NCBI RefSeq assembly: GCF_033095785.1
Contig: NZ_CP137134.1
Location: 62,001-126,000 of the forward strand
Length of the DNA: 64,000 nt
Reading direction: 5' to 3'
Source: Nitrosospira sp. Is2
GTDB taxonomy: Bacteria; Pseudomonadota; Gammaproteobacteria; Burkholderiales; Nitrosomonadaceae
Both the position numbers and the translations under genes were made by a program. The notes beneath the pieces are model-generated. The model ran no database searches, was not told the DNA's origin, and saw nothing but the letters and a program-made list of their open reading frames with translations. Below, piece after piece: positions 44,781-53,444 of the stretch. Position 1 is the stretch's first letter; each line of letters opens with the position of its first letter.

Positions 44781-46919
44781 TCATTGAGTCAGCGCCCGGT
44801 TGACCACGATTGCCTGAGCCGTGCCGTTTACGTTGACTTTACGGATGAATTGACCGCCATATAAATCACCACCATTAAGCCCGGTAACGACAAGATTGGG
44901 TACGGCCTTGTTTGCTTTCAAAGTCACCTTGTTGGTCGTGCGATCCCATGTCGCCTGGACAATCGCGGATTTATAGTGGAGACGCTCTTCCGTCTGGTCG
45001 CCAATCAGGTAATAGGGATAATTCTTTACCGGCAGCTTGAACACCCGCTCGTATTCCGCGAAGACCGCATTCAGCCAATCGAATTGCAATGTATTACCGT
45101 TGGCATCATATTTCGCCAAGTTCGTCTGATGGAAATAATGAGGCCACTTATTGAAGGTCAGCATGTGCCGCAATGCCGCATCGGCTTCCGCCACGAGAAT
45201 TTGGGCATAGTCGCGGGGAGCGCAGATCGCCCCTGGTATCTGGCAAGGGTCCTGCCCCGCATTGACATATCTTCCGTTGAAGATATAGTTGTACTCGTCC
45301 ACCAGCTGGGTAGGATTGATTACGTTATAGAAAATATTGGTTGGCCAGCGCGGCAGCATCACCCGGTCCTGTGTGCTGCCGTCGTCGTATTGCGAGATAT
45401 ACTGCTCCACGTTCTGGCCACGCTGCGACGAGTCGGAGGCGAGGTACTCCACGCCCAGGTTGGCGGCGGCTTGAAGGAATAGCGGATTGGCGCCGCCCTG
45501 ATCAAACGCCAGGTCGTCGGATTGAACATCGAACATCTCCGGATGCTTGGCGATTTCATCGGTGCATTTACGATCTTTCAGCCCGGAATGATTGCCGCTT
45601 ACCAGCACCCGGTTGTTATCGCTTTTCTCTGGAAGACCGAGAAGCCCCCAGACCGTCCGGTTCTTCGTAATTTCCGCCTTGATAGCCGCGAGGGTGGTAA
45701 AGGTGGGGTAATCGCAATTGGCATTCGCCGGGACCGGCGCCTTGTCCATGTCCAGATGGGTGAAGGTGTGGTTGATGAAGCGGAAATTTGCTTTGTTGGC
45801 TATTACCCCCGCCACCAGCTCGTCGGTCAGGTTCGCGACCAGTAGGGCTGCTGCCGGATCCACCACCGCTCCGGAACCGTTAAACGCCAAATCCAGCTTG
45901 TAAGCGCCGGCCACCGGATGCGCGGCGCGAAAGGCGAGCTGTTTGCTCACTGCATTGGCAATGTCGGCGCTGTTCAGGCGGTAGGTCGTCACGGGATCAT
46001 TATTGTTGAGGTCGGGATTCCAGATATTGTTGGCCAGGAACAAATCATCCAGATGGGTCGCCATATGAACAAAGCGCGCGCCAACGAATACCCCCTGCGT
46101 CACCCAGTTGATGAATTCGTAGGCCAGGACCTTTGAATGGATGAGGAAGGTGGCATTGCTAATGGTCGAGACCATCACTTCCCTTACCGGCACCGTCTGG
46201 TTGGGCATGGTGTAGCGCACGATTGATACCAGAGCTTCCCCATTTTGGGTTTTCAAAAGCGGCACAACGTTGGGCTTCGATCCGTCCCGCAGGGTCGTGG
46301 TGTCATTTCGAGGGTTGGCCGCAAAGGCAAAGTCCGTAATCGGAAATGGATTGGTCACGTTCACGTACTCAAAAACTTCCTTGCTGAGTGCCGCCGGCAC
46401 GCTCCATTGGCCTTCATAGCTGGCTCCGCCGGAGGAATAGACCAGACCATAATCCAGGTAGACTCCGAAAGGAGACTCGGGATCCCAGTAAGTGGCTGGC
46501 CATCCTGACAGTACCGCCTGACGGACACCGAAGTTTTTCTGGTAATTGTGCAACATGTCCCATTCGCTGGGCGTGAAGGTTGGCACCAGGTCGGAGTCAG
46601 TCAGGATAATGCCGTTATAGTTGCCCACGCAACCTGCTTCGGCAGCCAGGCAACTGGAACCCGCCGCATTAGAGGCAAGCATCGCCGCGGTCAGGTCCTG
46701 CGTCGCGGAGTTCAACACATCGTATGGCACCCCCATTTCATCAAGCACCGGTTTGATGTAGGCATAGCCAGCATCTTCTGTTACCTCTCCTGTCGTGAGG
46801 AGCAGTATTTTCAGTTTGACGGCATTATCAGCAAACGCAGGCGTCGAAACAGTAGCAGCAAGCCACATAACCGCTGAGAGCAGCAGCGAGAATTTCAGGT
46901 GCGAGTTCTTCTTGTTCAT
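44781..46919 (-). CDS. Secreted Agd3-like polysaccharide deacetylase, copy 1
   Basis: A signal peptide (LLLSAVMWLAATVSTPAFA) leads a 712-aa protein. Residues about 30-210 look like an alpha/beta domain (LKILLLTTGEVTEDAGYAY … GIILTD). The deacetylase part has a DD pair in HMATHLDDLFLANN (near 288) and an HxxxH motif in FINHTFTHLDMD (near 381-385), the metal triad of NodB-type enzymes; a beta domain ends the protein. I judge it related to Agd3 (CE18), the fungal deacetylase of the GalNAc-containing galactosaminogalactan; this is from recalled motif style and needs an HMM check. It lies antisense inside the pel locus. AAGGAGA precedes the ATG. Confidence 0.7.
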   Translation of the reverse strand: MNKKNSHLKFSLLLSAVMWLAATVSTPAFADNAVKLKILLLTTGEVTEDAGYAYIKPVLDEMGVPYDVLNSATQDLTAAMLASNAAGSSCLAAEAGCVGNYNGIILTDSDLVPTFTPSEWDMLHNYQKNFGVRQAVLSGWPATYWDPESPFGVYLDYGLVYSSGGASYEGQWSVPAALSKEVFEYVNVTNPFPITDFAFAANPRNDTTTLRDGSKPNVVPLLKTQNGEALVSIVRYTMPNQTVPVREVMVSTISNATFLIHSKVLAYEFINWVTQGVFVGARFVHMATHLDDLFLANNIWNPDLNNNDPVTTYRLNSADIANAVSKQLAFRAAHPVAGAYKLDLAFNGSGAVVDPAAALLVANLTDELVAGVIANKANFRFINHTFTHLDMDKAPVPANANCDYPTFTTLAAIKAEITKNRTVWGLLGLPEKSDNNRVLVSGNHSGLKDRKCTDEIAKHPEMFDVQSDDLAFDQGGANPLFLQAAANLGVEYLASDSSQRGQNVEQYISQYDDGSTQDRVMLPRWPTNIFYNVINPTQLVDEYNYIFNGRYVNAGQDPCQIPGAICAPRDYAQILVAEADAALRHMLTFNKWPHYFHQTNLAKYDANGNTLQFDWLNAVFAEYERVFKLPVKNYPYYLIGDQTEERLHYKSAIVQATWDRTTNKVTLKANKAVPNLVVTGLNGGDLYGGQFIRKVNVNGTAQAIVVNRALTQ

Positions 46920-46968
46920 GAAAAAATCTCCTTTTTTTTATTTAACGGACCTTACATAGTTTTCAACC

Positions 46969-47026
46969 CCTCAGAACTGACCAGGCTTTTGCAGGTGCAG
47001 GCCTTCAATATTCCTTTCGTTTCTGA
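46969..47026 (+). pseudogene. Scar of the pelB 3' end
   Basis: CTGACCAGGCTTTTGCAGG opens a stretch encoding DQAFAGAGLQYSFRF and a stop. pelB ends DQAFAGVGVQYSFRF at 44180-44225. The nucleotides differ at several, mostly third-position, sites. The sequence after the stop is the same as that after pelB. It shows that the duplicated unit started inside pelB. Confidence 0.85.
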
Positions 47027-47059
47027 AATCAGGATTTGCCGATCACTACTGCTGAACAA

Positions 47060-47088
47060 CAAAAAAGCCCCCGGTTTTGCCGGGGGCT
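47060..47088 (-). terminator. Terminator of the second deacetylase unit (minus strand)
   Basis: This is an exact copy, 2801 bases away, of the hairpin at 44259-44287: a 9-bp stem followed on the minus strand by TTTTTTG. It ends the second minus-strand operon. Confidence 0.85.
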
Positions 47089-47100
47089 GATTTCAGCTCC

Positions 47101-47517
47101 TCATTTAGCAGGCGTGTGACTGTGCGACCCGTCAGGAGCGTGACTGGTCGATGGCTCAGGCAAGGGTTTTTCCGCTTGGCTCTTGGATATCAGTTCAGAC
47201 TGCTTCTCGAAATAATCAGCGGCATCGAGAAGCGGCTTCGGGTCGCCGCCTTGCCGCGCAACAATCTCCGCCGTCTCGCGGAAATTCTTTGCCCGCGCAT
47301 CCGCTTGTTCAGGGAACGACGGTTCGCGCGACTTTAACTTAAGGTCGTTTGCCTCCCGTATTTTTTTCCTGTGCTCCTTATCGACACGCTTAACCTGGTC
47401 CTCGACCTTGTCTGTGGCCGCTTGTGCCAATCCTGGAGCACCGGCGCCAATGGCAAAGGAAAAGGCAACAACCGCCGAGACAAGGACGGTCCTGCTCGAG
47501 TGGAAATAATTCATCAT
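47101..47517 (-). CDS. Small secreted protein of the deacetylase unit, copy 2
   Basis: Identical to copy 1 at 44300-44716 as far as I could compare, including the GGAGG site and spacing to the next genes. The signal peptide, basic helix and His/Ser/Pro tail are unchanged. Perfect identity beside deacetylase genes that have diverged suggests recent gene conversion rather than recent duplication. It forms an operon with the 718-aa deacetylase upstream. Confidence 0.75.
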   Translation of the reverse strand: MMNYFHSSRTVLVSAVVAFSFAIGAGAPGLAQAATDKVEDQVKRVDKEHRKKIREANDLKLKSREPSFPEQADARAKNFRETAEIVARQGGDPKPLLDAADYFEKQSELISKSQAEKPLPEPSTSHAPDGSHSHTPAK

Positions 47518-47581
47518 TTTGAAATCCTCCAAATAGTGTGCGGCAAAAAGATCAAGAAGTACGTAGACGAGCAGCGCACGC

Positions 47582-49738
47582 TCATTGAGTCAGCGCCCGG
47601 TTGACCACGAAGGCCTTGGGCGTGCCGTTTACGTTGACTTCACGGATGAATTGACCGCCGTATAAATCACCACCATTAAGACCGGTAACGATGAGATTGG
47701 GTACAGCTTTGTTTGCTGTCAAAGTCACCTTGTTGGTCGTGCGATCCCATGTCGCCTGGACAATCGCGGATTTATAGTGGAGACGCTCTTCCGTCTGGTC
47801 GCCAATCAGGTAATAGGGATAATTCTTTACCGGCAGCTTGAACACCCGCTCGTATTCCGCGAAGACCGCATTCAGCCAATCGAATTGCAATGTATTACCG
47901 TTGGCATCATATTTCGCCAAGTTCGTCTGATGGAAATAATGAGGCCACTTATTGAAGGTCAGCATGTGCCGCAATGCCGCATCGGCTTCCGCCACGAGAA
48001 TTTGGGCATAGTCGCGGGGAGCGCAGATCGCCCCTGGTATCTGGCAAGGGTCCTGCCCCGCATTGACATATCTTCCGTTGAAGATATAGTTGTACTCGTC
48101 CACCAGCTGGGTAGGATTGATTACGTTATAGAAAATATTGGTTGGCCAGCGCGGCAGCATCACCCGGTCCTGTGTGCTGCCGTCGTCGTATTGCGAGATA
48201 TACTGCTCCACGTTCTGGCCACGCTGGGACGAGTCGGAGGCGAGATAGTCAATGCCCAGGTCGGCGGCGGCTTGAAGGAATAGCGGACTGGCGCCGCCCT
48301 GATCAAACGCCAGGTCGTCGGACTGAACATCGAACATCTCCGGATGCTTGGCGATTTCATCGGTGCATTTACGGTCTTTCAGCCCGGAATGATTGCCGCT
48401 TACCAGCACCCGGTTGTTATCGCTTTTCTCTGGAAGACCGAGAAGCCCCCAGACCGTCCGGTTCTTCGTAATTTCCGCCTTGATAGCCGCGAGGGTGGTA
48501 AAGGTGGGGTAATCGCAATTGGCATTCGCCGGGACCGGCGCCTTGTCCATGTCCAGATGGGTGAAGGTGTGGTTGATGAAGCGGAAATTGGCTTTGTTGG
48601 CCATGACCGCCGTTACCAGACCATCAGTCAGGTTCAGGGCCAATAGGGTCGCTGTCGGATCCACCACCGCTCCGGAGCCGTTGAATGCCAAATCCAGCTT
48701 GTAAGCACCGGCCACCGGATGCGCGGCGCGAAAAGCGGCCTGTTTGCTCACTGCATTGGCAATGTCGGCGCTGTTGAGGCGGTAGGTCGTGGTACCAGGG
48801 ATATTAGGCGCATCAGGATAATTGTTGTTAATCTCGGGATTCCAGAGATTGTTGGCCAGGAACAAATCATCCAGATGGGTGGCCATATGAACAAAGCGCG
48901 CGCCAACGAATACCCCCTGCGTCACCCAGTTGATGAATTCGTAGGCCAGGACCTTCGAATGGATGAGGAAGGTGGCATTGCTAATGGTCGAGATCATTAC
49001 CTCGCGTACGGGTGTCGTCTGCGACGGCACCATATACCGCACGATCGATAGCAGGGCCTCCCCGTTCTGCGTTGTCAGAAGCGGTTCGACCTTGGGCATC
49101 GATCCGTCCCGCAGGGTAGCAGTGTCATTTCGCGGATTGGCCGCAAAGGCAAAGTCCGTAATCGGAAATGGATTGGCCAGGTTCACGTACTCAAACATTT
49201 CCTTTGGCTTGGTCACGGTCCACTTACCCTCGTAGCCGGTTCCGCTGGACGAAAAGACCAGACCATAATCCAGGTATACCCCAAAAGGAGACTCTGGATC
49301 CCAGTAGGTACCCGGCCATCCTGACAGTACCGCCTGACGCACACCGAAGTTTTTCTGGTAATTGTGCAACATGTCCCATTCCGTGGGCGTGAAGGCTGGG
49401 TTCAGTCCAGCGTCCGTCAGGATAATGCCGTTATAGTTGCCCACGCAACCTGCTTCGGCAGCCAGGCAGCTGGACCCTCCCGCAGTAGAGGCGAGCACCG
49501 CCGCGGTAAGATCCTGCGTCTTGGAGTTCAATACATCGTATGGCACGCCCATTTCATCGAGCACCGGTTTGATGTAGGCATAGCCAGCATCTTCTGTTAC
49601 CTCTCCTGTCGTGAGGAGCAGTATTTTCAGCTTGACGGCATTATCAGCAAATGCAGGTGTCGTAACAGCAAAAACCAGCCACGTCATGAGTACCGAGCAG
49701 AGCAGCGAAAACTTAAACTGCGCATTCTTATTTTTCAT
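47582..49738 (-). CDS. Secreted Agd3-like polysaccharide deacetylase, copy 2
   Basis: The 718-aa protein has the same layout as copy 1: signal peptide, alpha/beta N-domain, HMATHLDDLFLANN, FINHTFTHLDMD and the C-terminal beta region. It is clearly the same family, roughly nine-tenths identical. Differences cluster in the N-terminal half and in a 6-residue insertion (NNNYPDAPNIPGTT region), whereas about 500 bases coding for the C-terminal third are the same in both copies. Catalytic motifs are intact in both, so both may be active. It is divergent from pelC across a 719-base intergenic region. Confidence 0.7.
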   Translation of the reverse strand: MKNKNAQFKFSLLCSVLMTWLVFAVTTPAFADNAVKLKILLLTTGEVTEDAGYAYIKPVLDEMGVPYDVLNSKTQDLTAAVLASTAGGSSCLAAEAGCVGNYNGIILTDAGLNPAFTPTEWDMLHNYQKNFGVRQAVLSGWPGTYWDPESPFGVYLDYGLVFSSSGTGYEGKWTVTKPKEMFEYVNLANPFPITDFAFAANPRNDTATLRDGSMPKVEPLLTTQNGEALLSIVRYMVPSQTTPVREVMISTISNATFLIHSKVLAYEFINWVTQGVFVGARFVHMATHLDDLFLANNLWNPEINNNYPDAPNIPGTTTYRLNSADIANAVSKQAAFRAAHPVAGAYKLDLAFNGSGAVVDPTATLLALNLTDGLVTAVMANKANFRFINHTFTHLDMDKAPVPANANCDYPTFTTLAAIKAEITKNRTVWGLLGLPEKSDNNRVLVSGNHSGLKDRKCTDEIAKHPEMFDVQSDDLAFDQGGASPLFLQAAADLGIDYLASDSSQRGQNVEQYISQYDDGSTQDRVMLPRWPTNIFYNVINPTQLVDEYNYIFNGRYVNAGQDPCQIPGAICAPRDYAQILVAEADAALRHMLTFNKWPHYFHQTNLAKYDANGNTLQFDWLNAVFAEYERVFKLPVKNYPYYLIGDQTEERLHYKSAIVQATWDRTTNKVTLTANKAVPNLIVTGLNGGDLYGGQFIREVNVNGTPKAFVVNRALTQ

Positions 49739-50457
49739 GGAAAAGCTCCTTTTTTTTATTAAGTGAACCTTATGTTTTCAAGTCTTCAACCTCTCAGGTT
49801 AGGATCGATTTCGTCAATCGACCGGCGACCATGCTTACCCTTTGATTCCCCCATCAATGATTCCCCAGTCAAGCTAAAAAACGTGTAACAACGATGGTTC
49901 CCCCGATCAGGCTTTAAGAACAAGCTGAAGCGGGTCCCTAGACCAGCATAGACGATTAATTTGTTTTTGTTTTACTTAAGGGTGTGGAAGTATGTTAATT
50001 TGCTGAGCAATAAGGGAATATTATTTTTAATGCAGCCGTTAGGCCTGCTCAACATTAGCGGGATGACATCGCTAACCTTCTAAATATCCCTGTTGGTGAT
50101 TTGGAACATCCCTGATTGCGCTCCTCTCTGAAACCGGCCGCATCCTCGCGTTTCCGGTCCGAGCGTCGCCCTCCGCTCATCAGTTGCAATATAAAAATTT
50201 TTGCTGTTCCGCCCCTGGACGAAACAAACAATCTTGTAATGTGCACGGGGCTGAGCTATACCTTGGAGCAGGGGTGTTAAAAAGACGGGTGGCTGCAACA
50301 GAACCTAGAGGAGGATTTCGGAGACTCGTTACGACAAGCTACGACAAGCGGCGGTCCACGCAACGGTGATCGCACATGCTTGTGTTCAACATGGTTAATA
50401 AAAATAACTGCCTGGTTACCGGGTAGACCCAATCAACCAACAAAAAAAAGGTGGGTT
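49739..50457. other. Divergent region between deacetylase copy 2 and pelC
   Basis: These 719 bases should contain promoters for the second deacetylase unit (leftward) and for pelC-pelA (rightward). The segment 49960-50040 is AT-rich. No gene is supported; short frames here lack ribosome sites and family resemblance. The region is long for an operon interior and suggests that pelC-A are transcribed separately from pelB. Confidence 0.45.
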
Positions 50458-51033
50458 ATGTTCATCAACGATAAGGAAATTCTGCAATTTCTCCATAAAA
50501 GACGGATAGTCGCACTTTTAATATTTACTGTTCTTTCCAGCCTGCTGGCGTCCTGCTCAGTGGTTGACGTACATAAGAGCGCTCCGCTTTCCTCTTCCCA
50601 GCGCTGGATAGTTCTCCCCTTTCAAAATTATTCCCAGAGCCCGCGGGCCGGTGAACAAGTGGAAGAGATGGTAGCCACCTTGTTCAGAATCCGTGGAATT
50701 CCAAATATAGAAATGTACTCGGTGCAAGATGAAGACAAAGGCGGCTGGCTTGATTTCAATGATCGCAAGCGCCAGGAAAAAGCCTTGCTGTTGGCAATAA
50801 AGCACAGTGCTTCCTATGCAGTCACGGGAAGCGTTGATGAATGGCAATACAAACTCGGTGTCGGCAGTGAACCGGTTGTTGGCTTGACGATCCGGGTGAT
50901 CGAGATTCCCTCCGGCGCCGTTGTGTGGTCTGCAAGCGGAGCCCAATCCGGCTGGAGCACAGGATCGCTTAGCGGTACCGCCCAACAATTGCTAAGAGAA
51001 TTGATCTCCAATATCGAAATTAAGAAGTCTTGA
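50458..51033 (+). CDS. pelC: PelC, outer-membrane lipoprotein
   Basis: The ATG at 50458 (AAGGTGG upstream) gives a lipoprotein signal with lipobox LLASC. The mature part (QRWIVLPFQNYSQSPRAGEQVEEM … YAVTGSVDEWQYK … PVVGLTIRVIEIPSGAVVWS) matches PelC, which in Pseudomonas forms a dodecameric ring at the inner face of the outer membrane and funnels Pel to PelB. The 191-aa length is close to the family's. It is the first gene of the pelCDEFGA run. Confidence 0.9.
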   Translation: MFINDKEILQFLHKRRIVALLIFTVLSSLLASCSVVDVHKSAPLSSSQRWIVLPFQNYSQSPRAGEQVEEMVATLFRIRGIPNIEMYSVQDEDKGGWLDFNDRKRQEKALLLAIKHSASYAVTGSVDEWQYKLGVGSEPVVGLTIRVIEIPSGAVVWSASGAQSGWSTGSLSGTAQQLLRELISNIEIKKS

Positions 51034-51061
51034 TTCTGTTAAAGATTGGAAGGGGCGCATC

Positions 51062-52453
51062 ATGATGACCAAAACACTAAAAAACAAATGGACAGAGTCG
51101 ATTGCGATCTCATTGTCGGTCCCGGTAATTGGTTACGCGATTGATTCATCCGATCCTTTTTTCATAAATTATCGGTTCCCCTGGTTGATTCTTGCTCCTG
51201 TGTTAGCAGGCCTTCGCTATGGGTTTGTCTGCGGACTCACCTCAGCCGCCCTGCTTGTAAGCTTGGTCACAAGTGGTTTTTACCTGGGATGGCCCGGCGT
51301 TTCGTTTTTCCCCGAAGAAATGATAATCGGCTTATTGGTGCTAACCCTGATTTCGACCGAATTTCGTGAATCGTCGACTCGTCAGATAAAACTCCTGGAC
51401 CATGAATACAACCACCTCAAGGTAAGAATGGATAAATTTTCCCGTTCCTACCAACTTATCAAGGACTCCCATTATCGCCTGGAACAGCATTTGGCAAGCC
51501 AGGCAAAAAGCTTGCGTTTATCGTTAGACGACCTGAAGAAGAAAGTGTTGACCTGGGAGAACCATAAAGGCGAACCACTCGCGGGCATTGGCGACAGTAT
51601 TTTGAAAATACTCGGCAGTTATGCGAATGTGCAAATGGCGGGTATTTACGCGGTTAACGAACACCGAAAGATGAACCCTAATCCTGTAGCGTCTTTAGGG
51701 CAGCCGCGTACTTTGCTGCCCTCGGATCCGGTGGTAGCAGAAGCGTTGAAAACGGGTAATGTTGCGAGCATTGAAATGGAACAAAACGGGGCATTGCCTG
51801 CTGTTGGCGCGCTTGTCGCGATCCCTTTGGTGGACGTTTACGAGAGGATTTGGGGCGTAATCGTCGTGAATGAGATGCCCCTGTTTGCATTCCAGGAAAA
51901 TACGATGGATTTTCTTGCCGTTCTGGGAGGAAAAATGGGTGATCTTGTCAAACGACGCGCCGAAGCTCATTGTGATGAAAACGATGTTGGAAAAATTTTT
52001 GAAAGCAGGTTGCGACGCATCACCGACGAAATCCGGTACTTGAAGACCTCCGCTGTAGCGATTGCGACCGTCATCAGCTCGGACGAACCACAGAGCGAAC
52101 TTCTCGCAAAATTTCAGGCGGAGTTACGGGGCGTGGATGAAATCCTGATCATTAACGATAGCTGGAATCGTCACGTCTTTTTACTATTGTTGCCCTATAC
52201 GGATGAGCATGGTGCCAACGAATTCCTGAATCGCGTTGGATTATCGAAATCATCGGCTGAAGTCGCGCTTGATGGCCCGAATGGAATGGCTTACGGCTTT
52301 CGAGGGGGAGATATCAAGGTTTGTACGTGGGTTTTGGATAACAAGACTTCGTACGAAAAAGTTTTATTGGGAATGGATCGCTTTTGCAAGAATGAATTCA
52401 TTCACATCAGCATAATGGCGAACCCAAATGCGAGTATTTCCAATTTTGCCTGA
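51062..52453 (+). CDS. pelD: PelD, c-di-GMP receptor of the Pel complex
   Basis: Four N-terminal membrane segments (about residues 15-100) are followed by a coiled stretch, a GAF domain (about 160-300) and a degenerate GGDEF domain (about 310-450). The inhibitory-site motif RxxD, which binds c-di-GMP in PelD, is present as R319-I-T-D322. The GGDEF signature itself is lost, so it is a receptor and not a cyclase. PelD switches Pel synthesis on when c-di-GMP rises. It lies 28 bases after pelC and overlaps pelE by 26 bases. Confidence 0.92.
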   Translation: MMTKTLKNKWTESIAISLSVPVIGYAIDSSDPFFINYRFPWLILAPVLAGLRYGFVCGLTSAALLVSLVTSGFYLGWPGVSFFPEEMIIGLLVLTLISTEFRESSTRQIKLLDHEYNHLKVRMDKFSRSYQLIKDSHYRLEQHLASQAKSLRLSLDDLKKKVLTWENHKGEPLAGIGDSILKILGSYANVQMAGIYAVNEHRKMNPNPVASLGQPRTLLPSDPVVAEALKTGNVASIEMEQNGALPAVGALVAIPLVDVYERIWGVIVVNEMPLFAFQENTMDFLAVLGGKMGDLVKRRAEAHCDENDVGKIFESRLRRITDEIRYLKTSAVAIATVISSDEPQSELLAKFQAELRGVDEILIINDSWNRHVFLLLLPYTDEHGANEFLNRVGLSKSSAEVALDGPNGMAYGFRGGDIKVCTWVLDNKTSYEKVLLGMDRFCKNEFIHISIMANPNASISNFA

Positions 52454-53444
52454 ACTGGTTCTGATCTCGCTGGCCGTGGGGCTGGAAGCATATGGGCTGC
52501 GGTTGATTCTCGAGCCCATGTCGGCGCAGCACCTGATAACCGCCGGCGCTTGTCATTTCGGGGCCAGCGTCGTCGCTGCTTATATTTTCCCCAAAATTAT
52601 TATCCCTGAGCAATACGAGACCCAGCGGAAAAATGGCTTCTTTTTCTTCATGATGGTTTTTTATCTGCCTGTGCTCGGATTGACGGGGCTGATTTTGGCA
52701 ATGCCGTTGGTAGCGCGCGGGTCATTCATAAAATCGAAAGGATCAATTTCGCCCGTGAGGGTAAACAAAATCCGCGATCTTCCTTCCGAGACCGCCGGGT
52801 CGGACGGTCAATCGGTTAGCTCGCACAGCCTGTACGATTTATACCGATCGAGGGATCCCGACAGAAGGCTGCAAGCTGTGTATGCGACGTTAAAACTGAA
52901 TGACCGGGACGCAATTCCATTACTGCGCATGGCGCTCGGCGACGCGACCGATGATATCCGGTTGCTGGCTTATGCTTTATTGGATCGTAAAGAGTACAGG
53001 CTGAGCAAGCACATAGAGCAATCCAAGCGCGATCTTGAAAAACAGGAAACGTCCATGAGAAAACAGTTATGCCGCCAGATTGCCAACGACTATTGGGAAC
53101 TGGCGCATCTCGGCCTGGTTCAGGGAGAGGCGAAAAACTATGTTCTTGGCATGGCTTACAAATACATTGAACTGAGTCTCATATGTTCTCCCCAAGATTC
53201 GGGCCTCCTCTTTCAGTATGCTCAAATCCTGTTGAGGCTGGGAAAATATCAGGAGGCATTGGAGGAATTCAAAAAGGCCGAAATGCTTGGGATGGAGTTT
53301 ATCTGCTTGCAGACTTACTACGCCGAAATAGCCTTTTATACAGGCCGTTATCAAGAAGTGAAGCAATTGATGACGGCAATAGAACTCCCCGCGGCCTATC
53401 CCTTGTTGACAACGGCAGCACGCTTCTGGCGGAAAGAGATCTGA
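52428..53444 (+). CDS. pelE: PelE, inner-membrane TPR protein
   Basis: Two or three membrane segments (about residues 5-100) are followed by a soluble region with TPR-like repeats (RLLAYALLDRKEY, FQYAQILLRLGKYQEALEEFKKAEMLG, YAEIAFYTGRYQEV), the PelE layout. It is part of the PelDEFG inner-membrane synthase complex. It starts inside the end of pelD (26-base overlap) and its stop overlaps the pelF start (TGATG), so the three are translationally coupled. Confidence 0.88.
   Translation: MRVFPILPELVLISLAVGLEAYGLRLILEPMSAQHLITAGACHFGASVVAAYIFPKIIIPEQYETQRKNGFFFFMMVFYLPVLGLTGLILAMPLVARGSFIKSKGSISPVRVNKIRDLPSETAGSDGQSVSSHSLYDLYRSRDPDRRLQAVYATLKLNDRDAIPLLRMALGDATDDIRLLAYALLDRKEYRLSKHIEQSKRDLEKQETSMRKQLCRQIANDYWELAHLGLVQGEAKNYVLGMAYKYIELSLICSPQDSGLLFQYAQILLRLGKYQEALEEFKKAEMLGMEFICLQTYYAEIAFYTGRYQEVKQLMTAIELPAAYPLLTTAARFWRKEI

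Larger units (their letters stand above)
44226..49800 (-). repeat. Tandem duplication, two units of about 2.8 kb
   Basis: Two direct units, offset by 2801 bases at their 3' ends, each hold a pelB 3' terminus, a terminator, the small secreted protein gene, the deacetylase gene and about 60 bases of upstream sequence with the same T-rich ribosome-site region. Unit 2 (about 46969-49800) is 18 bases longer in the deacetylase gene. Unit 1 runs from within pelB to about 46968. Confidence 0.85.

Noticed and set aside
53183..53443. Upstream extension of the pelF frame (87 codons)
   Set aside because: It overlaps the end of pelE in another frame; the ATG at 53444 gives the family N-terminus and TGATG coupling.
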